Shown: positions 12,369-23,315, counted from the stretch's first letter. The stretch: DNA of 64,000 nucleotides from Anthonomus grandis grandis (GCF_022605725.1 NC_065551.1:5394001-5458000); one strand, 5' to 3'. Made by a program: numbers and translations. Notes: generated from the letters alone by a model not told the origin.

Positions 12369-12860
12369 TTAATGGGCCAGGAACATTCCAGGTAGATAAT
12401 TTATCTGTGCATGCCATGTTTTCCACCATTTGTGTTTTAGACTCTCTAACTCATATAAGATGGCGGCAACATGGCTGCAGACTTCAGAATGACCCGCCCT
12501 ACAGGTGCAACGTCCTGAGTGATTTTCTCCAACTTCTTGAGTTATGATCCACACATAAAGAGCACTCTCGTTCATTTTCTGTGAGTGCTTAACCTGAAAG
12601 TAAAATGGTTTTTGTTATAAATAAAATCAAAATAAAAGAGTTTTTTTATCCATCCTTATATCGCAAGGCAATATCTGGATCACTGCTTTCTAACTGCACC
12701 GAATGCAGTTAGTAAGCAGTGTGAATAATTATTTGCTACTTCAGGGCTTACTTGTCTAAAATGGTCGAAAAATTCAATTTTATTAAATTGGGACATAGTT
12801 TCATCAAAATGGTTTTGATTTTGGGCCTTATTCGTTCTTCAAGTAAATCTTCTAAGTCTG
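12369..12860 (-). pseudogene. SWIM zinc-finger protein fragment
   Basis: Minus-strand reading from 12590 gives KHSQKMNESALYVWII, then GRCTCRAGHSEVCSHVAAIL. CxC followed by CxH is the SWIM zinc-binding signature, and the KHSQKMNE lead-in is typical of a repeated animal family in which SWIM precedes a YqaJ-like nuclease. The nuclease part is not visible. Upstream on the same strand, 12830-12690 reads FFDHFRQVSPEVANNY and may be an earlier part of the gene, separated by an intron or a break. The frame ends at 12369. It faces the THAP remnant on the opposite strand, so the two are not one transcript. Confidence 0.6.
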
Positions 12861-12989
12861 TATCGGAATCAACAAAATTCTGATAATTCTCTCATTTCCT
12901 TAATGTGTATTTTTAGACCAATCACAAACAACAATTTAGAGGTTATGTTCATATTCCGAAGATCGGCGCTGACTGGCTACACCATATAC

Positions 12990-13110
12990 CACGAACTTAA
13001 TAAATATACCTGGACTGCTAATGCATATGGCCACGAGACGCAAAAATGACTATTGCCTGGTGGCCGCCATTTTTATATTGGTTGTGTCATTTTGGTCACG
13101 CTGAACATTT
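12990..13110 (+). repeat. Left arm of an inverted repeat (partner at 15285-15432)
   Basis: ACGAACTTAATAAATATACC followed by TGGACTGC matches, in reverse complement, the sequence at about 15395-15432. Weaker similarity continues inward (GGCCGCCATTTT against CCTCCATTTT, then TTGTGTC). Transposon B lies between the arms. The pair may be the ends of an older element or two inverted copies of one repeat. Confidence 0.55.
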
Positions 13111-13359
13111 TTAGTATTGCCAACCAAAAATATATGAAGTAACGGTAATGAAGTTGACGTTTGACGTGTGAGTATAGGGAATTGCTAGTTTTTGGCGATT
13201 TGTAAACGACGCTTGGGTATATCGTCTGCAAGAGGCGATATAGCGTCCTCCTTATTTAATACGTGGATAATGTATCACCATCCTTCTTTAAACGTATTTG
13301 GTTCACTGTTTCTCAAAACCGAATTATTGTAAATTGTCTGTGCTTATGATAGAATAATA

Positions 13360-14812
13360 CAGGGTGTTTCAGAACCCTACACTACGGCCCTAAGACGTAG
13401 TGGCGTAAGACGACGCGTTTAAATTTAGAAAAAATATTAATTACTTAAATAGGATCTGATGCATTAATTTATTTGTATATGATACCATCACAACAATTGT
13501 TCAAAATGTTTTCCTCCAACTTCAATACACCAATTTAAACGCCGCACATGATTTCGGCGGACTACACTAAAAATTTGATCCTCGTTTTGAATGATTTCAA
13601 ATGCTGCTATTATTCGTCCAATTAAGTCTAGCTCTGATTCTACTGGAGTTTTGTAGACTAAAGACTTTACATGTCCCCAAAAGAAAAAATCAAGCGATGT
13701 TAAATCGGGTGACCTAGGAGGCCAAGAAACTGCTCCACCTCTGGCAATCCAATGGTGCCCAAACCGCTGAACCAAATACTCGCGTACTTGTACAGTGAAG
13801 TGAGTCGGCGCTCCATCATGCTGAAACCACATTTGCTGTCTAACGTTTAGTGGAACATTTTCAAGGAGTTCTGGGAGAACTTCCTCTAAGAAACGCAGAT
13901 AAATAGGTCTTGTTTACCGTTCCGGTGGAAGGTATGGCCCAATTAAATAATCATCAACAATGCCTGCCCATACGTTGACAGGCCAACGATTCTGATGTTT
14001 TCTTGGAAAAATTGCATAAGGATTTTCTTCGTCACAAACATGGCTATTCCTACTATTAAAAATACCGTCTCTTGTGAAAGAAGCTTCATTGGTCCACAAA
14101 ACATCTCGTAAAAAATTTGGTTGTGCCATGATGTGATCCAGAAGCCATCGACAAAATTGAACTCTAGGATGATAATCGGCTGCAGTCATATCTTGAACTT
14201 TCTGGAAGTGGTAAGGATGGAGTTGTTGCTCGTGTAGTACTCGCCAGACAGAAGCGTTCATCGGCAACTCGCCGAAGCACCTCTTCTTCAAATTCGACCG
14301 TTCTTAAGGTTCGAGCAACACCAGTATCATGCATCTTGGTCTTAAACATGCCTGTCTCAGCGAGCCGCCGATGAACCGCAATAAACTTTTTGTATCCAGG
14401 ATGCTGTCGTTCAGGATAACGTTCATGATACAACCGCGATGCTGCTCGTGCATTGCAGTTTGTTGCTCCGTATGCCAAATGCATATCCGCCAATTCTTGA
14501 CTGGTAAAGTTTTCCATTAGCAACAAATGTTTAAAGATTGTAAGCTATAAAATTTTTAAACATGACAATGAGAATTGACATTGATAAGCGTTGATTTTAA
14601 ACAATTGTTGTTATGGTATCATGTACAAAAGGTAAAAATAAATGCAGCAGATCCTATTTAGGTAATTAATGTTTTTTATAAATTTTAACGCGTCTTAGGG
14701 CCGTAGTGGCGTAGTGACGCATTTCCGGACATGGGTTTCTATACTCAAATGGATTCTTCTGTTGCACTGAACAACCCCCAGAAGTTTGATCCCATAGTTC
14801 TGAAACACCCTG
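13360..14812 (-). mobile_element. Tc1/mariner-type transposon B, both ends present
   Basis: The element starts CAGGGTGTTTCAGAAC and ends GTTCTGAAACACCCTG with TA on each side (13358-13359 and 14813-14814), 1453 bp in all. The inverted repeats are uneven. After the outer 16-20 bases the right arm holds about 85-90 extra bases before the next shared block (CGTCTTAGGGCCGTAGTG at 14691-14708, mirrored near 13384-13401). A run like GATAGAATAATA occurs just outside both ends. It carries a broken minus-strand transposase. Confidence 0.8.
13488..14517 (-). pseudogene. Tc1/mariner-type transposase of element B, broken and catalytically altered
   Basis: The most likely start is the ATG ending at 14517 (MENFTSQELADMHLAYG, helix-turn-helix). 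The frame shifts near 14290 and continues with RVLHEQQLHPYHFQKVQDM and VLWTNEASF, where the first catalytic Asp is Asn (WTDES in sister copies). A TAA at 13914-13916 follows, after which the same frame gives FQHDGAPTHF (second Asp) and RSPDLTSLDF (third Asp), ending at 13488. The second and third Asp are 41 residues apart. A frameshift, a stop and a lost catalytic residue make it dead. Confidence 0.85.
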
Positions 14813-15284
14813 TACCTATATGAGTTGATGATAGAATAATATATTAATGTGGAAACTATGTAGATAGAAGGAAAGTAAAAGTTGTAATAGTAAAAACAGA
14901 AAGAAAATAAGTGTTTTTAACTGAATTTGAATTAAGTAAATAAAAGCAAAAATTTAAATGCAGATCATTATTTTCATGGTATTATGATTTATAAAATTCA
15001 AGTTTAAGTTTAGATTTATAAATTTCAAGATTATCAAAATAATAAAACAAATATTTTAAAGTGCATGCAGCTATCTCAAGTTAATTGAAAGTTTGTCTCA
15101 TTTTAGGTGAGGAATACTTTCTTTCATAAATTTTAACGAAATTCTTAAAGAAGTAAAAGAAAAATCAAAGATCTAAGGCAACTATCCTCAATTCTTATTT
15201 AAATGTAATTTTCTATTTTGTATTTGTAAACATAACCTACAGAACACAAATATAAATAAAACCTCTCAAAAACTTTAATTTTGT

Positions 15285-15432
15285 TTCCCTACAATTGGCA
15301 GAACTGAAATTTGTCAAAATGACCAACATCAAAAGGACACAATCATGCAAAATGGAGGCTCCCTAGTAGCGGTCATTTACTTTTCATTGAATTGGCAGTC
15401 CAAGTATATTTATTAAGTTCGTGCCATATACT
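15285..15432 (-). repeat. Right arm of an inverted repeat (partner at 12990-13110)
   Basis: In reverse complement this reads GCACGAACTTAATAAATATA then CTTGGACTGCC and CCTCCATTTT, matching 12990-13110. It lies outside transposon B on the right. Confidence 0.5.
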
Positions 15433-15589
15433 TAAAAACTCTTATGGGGTTTATAAGTATATGGGCTACACAAATTCTCTAACACTTTGCTGAAAATAAA
15501 TCCGAAAATAAGTCTGACTGTCAGATGACGATCAGAAATTTGTATAAGAACATCAAACTCTATTCTAAAATTTTAAAAACTTCATCACC

Positions 15590-16037
15590 CTGTTATCCTT
15601 TTAGCAAATAAAATTGACACAATATAAGGTACAAATATCTTGTTAATTAGTTACCTAACTTTTATTATTGGGTATCTCATATGCTTAAATATTGAAAAAG
15701 AAAGAAAATATACTTATTGACTTATTATTAAGAAATATTATTATTTTAAACTAATACCTTTTGTTATATTTTGTTGGATCACATCTTAGACTAAATTAAA
15801 TATAAAAAAAAACGTATAGGTTCAATTTCATAATTCTGCTAAATACGTGAGTAAGTCTTTCTCTCTTCGTCCTTCTTCTTAAGTGTTGAATGAATAATTA
15901 AACATATGAGATATTATTTTATAAATTTGATATTTATTTAAATAGTGAAGTACCCAATAAAAATAGGTCACTAATTATAAATTCATCGCAACAATATAGA
16001 TTTTAATAATATCTTGTTGATGGTCCCAAGGATAAAA
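15590..16037. mobile_element. Possible small inverted-repeat element (MITE-like)
   Basis: TTATCCTTTTAGC near 15594 and AGGATAAAA near 16029 are inverted. So are TAATTAGTTACCT with ATTGGGTA (15641-15681) and TACCCAATA with AGGTCACTAATTA (15951-15979). No coding capacity and no certain target duplication. It is a weak call based on the paired blocks alone. Confidence 0.35.
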
Positions 16038-16389
16038 AGTAAATAAAAAAACTCTTTCTTATACAACGTTGCCAGTCTAGTCAATATAATCTGCGATTTT
16101 ACCCCATTAATTAAAAATATAAGTTTATATTAGAGCAGCGCATTGGCCTTTGCTCTTTTTTTCCCGCTCATGCTTCTATATTGTTTCAATTTTTTTTTCT
16201 GGTAACGTTTTCATAATTTTTCTTTATAAACAATTTCAATTTATTTTGGAGCTTTACCAGCCCCTAACCTAACCTAATAAAATTGTTATTTTTAATATTA
16301 TGTCAAAACCAATACTACCTACCTTATTCTAACACTTGCTAATATTCATTCATAAAATTATCTTTAAGTTTATCTTCCAAATCGGTCTT

Positions 16390-16958
16390 TCTGGCAACAC
16401 TGGGTCAAGTCAAGTAGTACAACACAGTACGGGGTTTGAGTTCGAGTCGTACCGCGGATGCTGCCGCAGCTGATCGATCGACGATCTCGTTTCATTCTGT
16501 CACAATTTAATTTCTTGTTTGTGTATGTTTAGTTCCGCGCGAACGAACGTCCTTAAGTTTATAGTGGCGAGCGAGTGTTTATTTAGCTACTGATGTTTTG
16601 TTTTTGTTGTTGATTTTTTTTTGTTTCTGGATATTTTTACTTTTTGAGTTTTCTGGATTTTGGGAATAGTAAGCGAAGCTATAGAATATTTAAGGTATGC
16701 ATGGTTTTGTTATCTTTTATTTTTAGGTTCTTTTTTATTTCGCGCTTATTTATTAATTTAAAATAACTTACTTATTGAGAGAGTTTTGAGTAATTTTAAA
16801 ATAATTTAGGATTCATATGTATATGTAGACTTTTTTTTTTGAGGGGTAATTTACGCAACATATGAAGTTTCTGCAACATTCATAGTACTTCTGTTTTATA
16901 TTGATAGATATACTATATTATTATTATTTTTTTTTCTTTTGCTTTATAAACTCTCCTA
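16390..16958 (+). other. Probable 5' untranslated region of the LINE that follows
   Basis: The stretch about 16400-16560 is clearly richer in G and C than its surroundings, with CGAACGAACGTCC near 16541-16553, and it precedes the first recognisable endonuclease residues at 16959. Internal promoters of Jockey-type LINEs lie in such regions. No transcription start can be proved from the sequence. Confidence 0.35.
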
Positions 16959-17526
16959 ATGAACACTTTTAAGTTGGGTCACATTAATGTCAGGTCTCTT
17001 ATTCCGCGTTTTACTGAATTTAAGGATTTGGTTTTTGAAGAAAAAATTGATGTTATAGGAGTTTCTGAGACATGGCTTAACAACACAATATCTATAGAGC
17101 TTTTGCAAATAAATGGATATAGTTTAAGGCGTCGAGAGGGAGGGAAGGGGAGGTGGTGTCGCGTTTTTTATACAAAATAGCATATCCCATTCCTGGCTGT
17201 TCACTGAGGAGAATAATAGAATAAATATGGATTAAAATTAAAATACCCCAGCTAAGCATTGCATTGGGAACGGTATATAAACCCCCTAATTTTAATTATC
17301 CCGATTTTTTTGATGAACTTGAAGTTACACTTTCTCAAATTATTCCTATGTTTGATTAAGTTATTTGTTTGGGAGATTTTAATATTAATCTATTAAATGT
17401 AGAAAGCGCTGATACTAAGTACGCATTTGATTTTTTTATGGATTTGGGCTATTTCAAGCTATAAATTCTCCTAGACGAAGAACTAACTCAACAGCCTCTC
17501 TTATAGACATTATTTCAACCAGTATG
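16959..17526 (+). pseudogene. LINE endonuclease domain, N-terminal part (element O)
   Basis: Opens with HINVRSLIPRFTEFKDLV, then IDVIGVSETWLN. The E of SETWLN is the catalytic Glu of the apurinic-type endonuclease that nicks the target for reverse transcription. A frameshift near 17150 is followed by fragments in other frames: a GDFNINLL-like block near 17375 and NSPRRRTNSTASLIDIIST near 17465-17515. The reading is then cut by foldback element D and resumes at 18542 with SSEKIIEK. The type is Jockey or CR1. Confidence 0.8.
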
Positions 17527-18541
17527 TAACGTCATGGAAGTTAGCAACAGAATTAGAAACGAAAATCAAATTGTTACAGTCGCCCAGATAAGTTCTGCAC
17601 GCAATCTTTTTTTTTTGGATATTTAAGGATTAAATCTGATTTTAAACGTCTAAAATAAAGTTAAGAGAAAAACTATAATTACATATAGACAAAAAGGGTG
17701 TAGATTTGATTTTTTCTCGGCATAAAAGATAAATGTTTGTAAAATAATAAATAACTTAAAAAAATCACAGTAATTGTTAAAAATTTTGTTACACCTTCAA
17801 ACTTGGTGCATAAATAAAAGATAATAAAATACATGATGTATCTCAGAGACACACGTTTTTTTAGGGGGTGAAGGGGTGTAAGCCACCCCCAAATAACTTA
17901 AAAAATCGTAGTAATTAGTAATAATTTTGTTACACCTTCACACGTGTATCTTCGTGTATTTTATAATCTTGCACTTATGCACCAAGTTTGAAGGTGTAAC
18001 GAAATTATTACTAATTACTACAATTTTTTAACTATTTAGGGGTGGCTTACACCCCTTCATCCCCTGGAAAAAAACCTGTGTCTCTGAGACATATCGTGTA
18101 TTTTATTATCTTTCACTTATATACCAAGTTTGAAGGTGTAACAAAATTATTACTAATTACTACAATTTTTTCAGTTATTTGGGGGTGGCTTACACCCCTT
18201 CATCCCCTGAAAAAACGTGTGTCTCATAGTTATATCGTGTATTTTATTATCTTTTATTTATACACCAAGTTTGAAGGTGTAACAAAATTTATAACAACTA
18301 CTGTGATTTTTTTAAGTTATTTATTATTTTACGAACATTTATCTTTTATGCCGAAAAAAAATCAAATCTACACCCTTTTTGTCTATATGTAATTATAGTT
18401 TTTCTCTTAACTTTATTTTAGATGTTTAAAATCAGATTTAACCCTTAAATATGCAAAAAAATAGATTGCGTGCAGAACTTATCTGGGCGACTGTCAAAAT
18501 TTGATTTTTGTTTCTGATTGTGTTGCTAACTTTCATGACGT
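17527..18541. mobile_element. Foldback element D with internal inverted 160-bp repeats
   Basis: The ends ACGTCATGGAAGTTAGCAAC (left) and GTTGCTAACTTTCATGACGT (right) are inverted, and the arms run at least 110 bp, through GTCGCCCAGATAAGTTC and GCACGCAATC. The LINE target CCAGTAGTG stands at 18542-18550 and CCAGTATG at 17519-17526, a target duplication of about 8-9 bp. Inside are copies of a unit of about 160 bp built on CCAAGTTTGAAGGTGTAAC and GGGGTGGCTTACACCCC, at least two in plus orientation and one or more inverted. No transposase. An 8-9 bp duplication with long arms would suit hAT or Mutator-like elements; the superfamily is not settled. Confidence 0.75.
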
Positions 18542-18862
18542 CCAGTAGTGAAAAAATAATTGAAAAGGGAACTTTTAATTTAATTAGATTTTTGTAATTT
18601 AGATGTTAAGGTAAAAAAAGATAAGCCTGAGCTTAAAACATAATATAGGAATTTCAAATCTTTGGGTCATGGTCAATTTTATTCAGATTTAATGTCGATA
18701 CCCTGGAATAATTGTATATAACATAAAAGTATTGATAGTAAAGTAGCTTTGATAAGTGAAAATATTAATATTTTATTAGATTTACATGTACAGGGTCTTT
18801 CCCCATATATTGACCCCCCCCCTACAGGGATAATGCGAAAAATTAAAAAAAAAAATTTAATA
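18542..18862 (+). pseudogene. LINE element O, segment between endonuclease and polymerase
   Basis: Resumes the LINE after element D. ISTS at the left of D joins SSEKIIEKGTF here, then FKSFGHGQFYSDL, then ENINILLDLH and DPPPTGIMRKIKKKNLI. The last residues run into transposon C at 18863, and NKALAKYKKTRLETDW continues on the far side at 20453. Frame changes are present. Confidence 0.75.
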
Positions 18863-20446
18863 CAAAACTTTTGGGGTTTTACTTTAAATTTTTGAATCCG
18901 ATGTCAAATTTTTTTTTTGTTTAGAAACGTCAAATTTTGACAGATGATCAGTTTTTTCTTATGAAACACACTGTATATGACTTCATAGTTAAAAAGAGCC
19001 GAATTTTCTGATTTCAAATATATATAGTTTAACTATGTTTTATTAAACCGTTTCGGAAATATCGGGCTCCAAACTTTAAAAAAATAATATATTGAAGATC
19101 TTGGTAGTCGCTGCATTGTTATTGTTTGACATTTATTAAAAAACAAATCTTTAAGATGACATTGTCATTTCTTGTTTGTTGATCCATAAATGTTAAAAAA
19201 TGTCTGAATACATTTAGATCTACGCTATCATGTTCGGGGCTTTGTCTCCCTCAAATTGCCCATCAAAAATGTTGAATTTCTTTTTAGAACACCCACATCA
19301 TTCTATAGAAGATGCCAGAATTTACTTTGATCGATCGGCCAAAAAAATTTATTCAACTTTAAAAAAGTATAAATATTTTGCTTATCGAATATTACCTGTT
19401 CAAACTTTAAGTGTGGAGCAAAGAAATAAACAGGTGGAATTTTGTCAATTTGTGGACAGACGAGTCCACCTTTACAACCGCGGGCATTTACAATCGAAAA
19501 AATGTTCGCTTTGGGTCAAGAACAAACCCCCGAATAACAAGGGAGATTAAGTTTCAAAGGCGGCAATCTCTACATGTATGGTGTGGAATTTTAAATGACC
19601 AGGTCATAGGACCTATTTTTTATAACGGCAACTTGACGGGAGAGAGATACCTAGAGATGCTTACTTATCAACTTGAAGATCTACCCATAAGGCAATACGA
19701 GCAAATAGTTTGGCATCAAGATGATGCCCCACCGCGTAATGTGTTAGATTTTGAGATTTTTAAATGAATGATATAACCTGTGGATTGGACGAACTGGGCC
19801 AATTCGCTGGCCACCAAACAGTCCAGACCTGACACCTCTTGATTCATTTCTGTGGGGTTACCTGCAAAATAAAGTTTGCGAACAGAGAATTGAAAATGTC
19901 GAGGAGCTCCGCAGAAAAATTATTACCGCGATAGATGATATCAATCAAAATCATAGACAATTTATAAGGAATACAATACACAAAATTGAGCAGGATTATA
20001 TAAACTATATTGATAATGGTGGTCGTTATATAGAGCAGTTATAATTACGTCTAAATTAAAGTTTAACAATTGTTAAAATAATGTATCCTTGTCAACAAAA
20101 AGATGCTAAATATCACCTTAGTAATAATAAATCTTCTGTTTTTATTGTTTCTACTCAATTCATTTATCTTAAAAAAAAACGCCAAACAATAACAATGCAG
20201 CGCTTACCAAGATCTTCAATATATTATTTTTTTTAAAGTTTGGAGCCCGATATTTCCGAAACGGTTTAATAAAACATAGTTAAACTATATATATTTGAAA
20301 TCAGAAAATTCGGCTCTTTTTAACTATGAAGTCATATACAGGGTGTTCCATAAGAAAAAAACTGATCATCTGTCAAAATTTGACGTGTCTAAACGAAAAA
20401 AAAAATTTGACATCGGATTCAAAAATTTATAGTAAAACCCCAAAAG
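18863..20446 (+). mobile_element. Tc1/mariner-type transposon C with long inverted repeats, inserted in LINE O
   Basis: The long arms (about 18866-19135 and 20180-20446) are near-perfect inverted copies. They begin CTTTTGGGGTTTTAC and include the AACCGTTTCGGAAATATCGGG block shared with element A. TTAATA stands on both sides (18857-18862 and 20447-20452), and removing the element restores the LINE reading, so the insertion is certain. Within the arms, TACAGGGTGTTCC (from 20337) and its mirror (to 18978) look like transposon termini facing outward, so the true Tc1/mariner unit may be nested in, or extended by, another repeat. A 6-bp duplication is not typical of Tc1/mariner. Confidence 0.75.
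19245..20044 (+). pseudogene. Tc1/mariner-type transposase of element C, broken
   Basis: The first helix-turn-helix is missing or unreadable. The second is present (STLKKYKYFAYRILPVQTL), then VEFCQF. The frame changes near 19440 to give LWTDESTFTTAGIYN (first catalytic Asp), RRQSLHVWCGILNDQVIG and WHQDDAPPRN (second Asp). A stop at 19765-19767 is followed by a further frame with WPPNSPDLTPLDSFLWGYL (third Asp) and a C-terminus ending at 20044. All three catalytic Asp survive, but two frame changes and a stop prevent expression. Confidence 0.8.
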
Positions 20447-20452
20447 TTAATA

Positions 20453-22420
20453 AATAAGGCGCTCGCAAAGTATAAGAAAACAAGGCTTGAGACTGACTGG
20501 ATAAACTATAAAAGTTTTAGAATAATTATTACTACAACTATCAGAATAGAACAGAAATGTTCTTTTCCCTTAAGTTTCATAACAAAAATCCTAAAGATCT
20601 TTGGGCCCTTATAAAAAAAATTAAACATAAGCTCTAATTAAAACAACAGTATTCAGAACACTTAGCAAACGTTGAAACTATTAATACGCATTTTTTAAAT
20701 TCAGTACCCATGCTTGCGGAAAATGTTGAACAATTACAATTTTATAACCAAAATAATTATCTACCAAGATTTATTTTTCATCCAATAAATGATATTCAAG
20801 TACTTAAGATTATATCGCAGAACACTACAGCCACTGGAGTAGACAGTATAAATATTCTGTCTTTGAAATTATGCATTCCATTTATCCTACCCTACATAAC
20901 ACCATGTTATCAACTACGCCATTATAGCAGGTGTATTTCCGAACATGTGGAAGAAAGCACTTGTTATACCACTACCAAAAAGTAGTTCTATTGAAAATAT
21001 TATGCAACTACGTCCTATCAGTATTTTACTTACGCTTTCTAAGATTTTAGAAAGGCTACTTATACAATCAATTAGTTAAATATCTTTTCTTAAAAAAAAT
21101 AATCCCTTTGACTCAGTCTGGGTTTGAAAAATGTCATAGTTGCAGTACGGCTCTCTTGATTATCACAAATGATATTTTAGATCAGTGGGATAAGGGAAAG
21201 CTTACTTTAATAGTTCTTTTGGATTTTAGCAAGGCGTTTGACACCCCAAGTCATAAAGTTTTATTATAGGTATAGGTATTTTACGTTATATTGGTCTTAC
21301 AAATAATGCTATATAACTATCATCTGGATATTTTAAAGATAGAAGTGAGGCAGTTTCCTACAATTCAAATTTATCTAGTTTTCAATCTGTTACGAGCGGT
21401 GTTCCGTAGGGGTCCATACTTGAACCACTCTTATTTAACTTCTTATATGTATCTAAGCTCCTTGAAGCCTTTCTATCTTGTAAGCATCATTTATACGACG
21501 ACGATACTCGAATATATTTGTCTTTCTTTCCAAGCGAAAGTAATCAGGCCGTGGCAGCACTTAATTTGGACTTAAATGAATTCTCTAACGAAGCAAAAAA
21601 TCACAACCTCATAATTAATTCTATAAAATCTTTAGCTATGCTTTTTAGTAAATCTAACGATAAACTAAATTTTTTAAATAATTTTAATAAATCAATTAAA
21701 TTAAGAAATAACATCTTGAAGATTAAAACAGTTACGAAGAATTTAGGCCTTTATATGGATCATGAACTTTGATTTTGTTAATCAGTCTCTACAAAAAGCA
21801 TATGTCAATTTAAAATTACTTTATCAACAACGGCATATTTTCAATAGAAAACTTAAAATTCTATTATGCGACCCCTTAATATTATCACATTTAAACTACT
21901 GTGATATTGTTTACGGACCCTGTATAACTGCAGCTGTATCGAGTCGAATACAGAAATTACAAAATTCATGTATTCGCTTAATATATGGTATTCGGAAATA
22001 TGAACATATTATTCAGGCTTTCAACCAATCAGGGTGGTTGTCTATGAGTGAGAGAAAATATTTACATATGGTGTGTTTATATCACAATGTCTTATTGCTT
22101 AAATCTTCGCCATACTTATAAATATAATAAAATTCGATTTCGAACTGATATCCATAACATAAACATAAGGTTTAAGGGTAAGCTAACAATTCCAGTGCAT
22201 TTTACTTCCCTGTTCGAACGATCCTTTTCATATCTTATTGCGAAACGTCTAAATGATTTTCCTGCAGTTGTACTTGCTATGTCTCCAGTTAATTTCAAAA
22301 AATATGTAATTAACAAGTTACGGGCAAGGTGTATCGACATTTGAGAGAGTTTATAAATAGCAATCTTCTTCTTTCTTTGTATTGTATACTTAAGAATTAT
22401 AAAATTATATATGAAAATTT
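20453..22420 (+). pseudogene. LINE element O, reverse transcriptase and C-terminus
   Basis: Continues from KALAKYKKTRLETDWINYK through IINDI-like finger residues (NPINDIQVLKIISQNTTATG near 20780), QSGFEKCHSCSTALL near 21115, and LIVLLDFSKAFD near 21210 (first catalytic Asp). A broken GVP-box follows near 21400 and a YDDDTRIYLSFF reading stands where YADDT is expected, near 21495. The thumb region LNYCDIVYGP (21890) and the C-terminal ELERSFSYLIAKRLNDFP-like block (22215-22345) follow. Multiple frameshifts and stops. The 3' end is placed near 22420 by the change to AT-only sequence and is not exact. Confidence 0.8.
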
Positions 22421-22630
22421 ATTAAATTAAAAGATTTTTAGTGTTTACTTTTGTAGTTTTGAATTTGGGTATTAGAGTTAGGATAAGGTTGATAGATTGA
22501 ACAGTTGTTAGATTTATTATCTCTTAAACTGAACCTCGCCTTTTTGAATATTCACTTTTATTTATTTTTTTTTTTTTGATTTGTCAATCTGTAATCTGAA
22601 ATTGAATGTACAAATAGAGTTGTTCCAGTT

Positions 22631-22666
22631 GACAAAACTTAAACAAGTATTCGTTTAAGTTTTGTC
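22631..22666. repeat. Perfect hairpin, 14-bp stem and 8-base loop
   Basis: GACAAAACTTAAAC (22631-22644) is the exact reverse complement of GTTTAAGTTTTGTC (22653-22666), with AAGTATTC between. It lies at the 3' end of the minus-strand reading frame that follows and could be a chance palindrome or the mark of a template switch. Confidence 0.8.
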
Positions 22667-22667
22667 A

Positions 22668-23233
22668 AATTTTTCGTCTTTCTTCTCCAGATACTCAGGA
22701 ATTTGAATTTTCTGTTCTTCAATGACATCTATATCTAGTACTTCTGGATATTCAAACGTTTTACGGATATATAATGTCGATAATTTTTTTCCAACAATTT
22801 CACAATTTTTACATATTTTTTTTAATCACTTTAGCAAATAGAAGTTTTTTTTTACAACTGAGGGTATCGTATATTTTTTTAACAAGTTGCTGACTTTTGA
22901 CTAAGGACTCTGTATTTTATAAAGTTGACGATGATTTGCTCTGCTAGCTTGGGTTTTATATTTATTCACGCGCTTTTTTAGGGCATTTACTAAGAACTCC
23001 AAATCCCTAATCTATTTTTTCATTGTGTTTCGGTTTTTCTCCAATAGTTTCTGTCCTCTTATTTGTTGAGGAGTAATGTTTCGTGATCCGCTTGGACCAG
23101 GAATATCTTCTAATATCGGTAAAGGGCTGGATGGTGGGGTGTTGTAGTTAAGAAAATTATGTTCATTTTCAGCGTGTTTTTCGGCATCTTTTTTTCTCTC
23201 CCTATAACGTCTTGAACGACTTCTGTGCAACAA
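22668..23233 (-). pseudogene. Basic, coiled-coil-like protein of a repeated arthropod type, interrupted
   Basis: Minus-strand reading from 23233 gives an Arg-rich start (RSRSRRYRERKKDAEKHAE), a Pro-rich block (NTPPSSPLP, IPGPSGS), then QKLLEKNRN. After a stop at 23012-23014 the same line continues with IRDLEFLVNALKKRVNKYKT and, after gaps, with YPEVLDIDVIEEQKIQIPEYL (about 22745-22680). The basic region followed by heptad-like Leu suggests a nucleic-acid-binding, self-associating protein. Similar repeated, uncharacterised families occur in arthropod genomes, but I cannot name it and assign no function. With a stop in the middle it is probably dead. Confidence 0.45.
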
Positions 23234-23315
23234 CGCTAGTTTGTGTTTTTCTTTATGATAATAGTTAGTTGCCCGATTAGTGACTTTATATAAATTTATA
23301 TTTTACATATATATA

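Noticed and set aside
16262..16276. CCTAACCTAA, resembling the insect telomere repeat
   Set aside because: Only two units; not an array.
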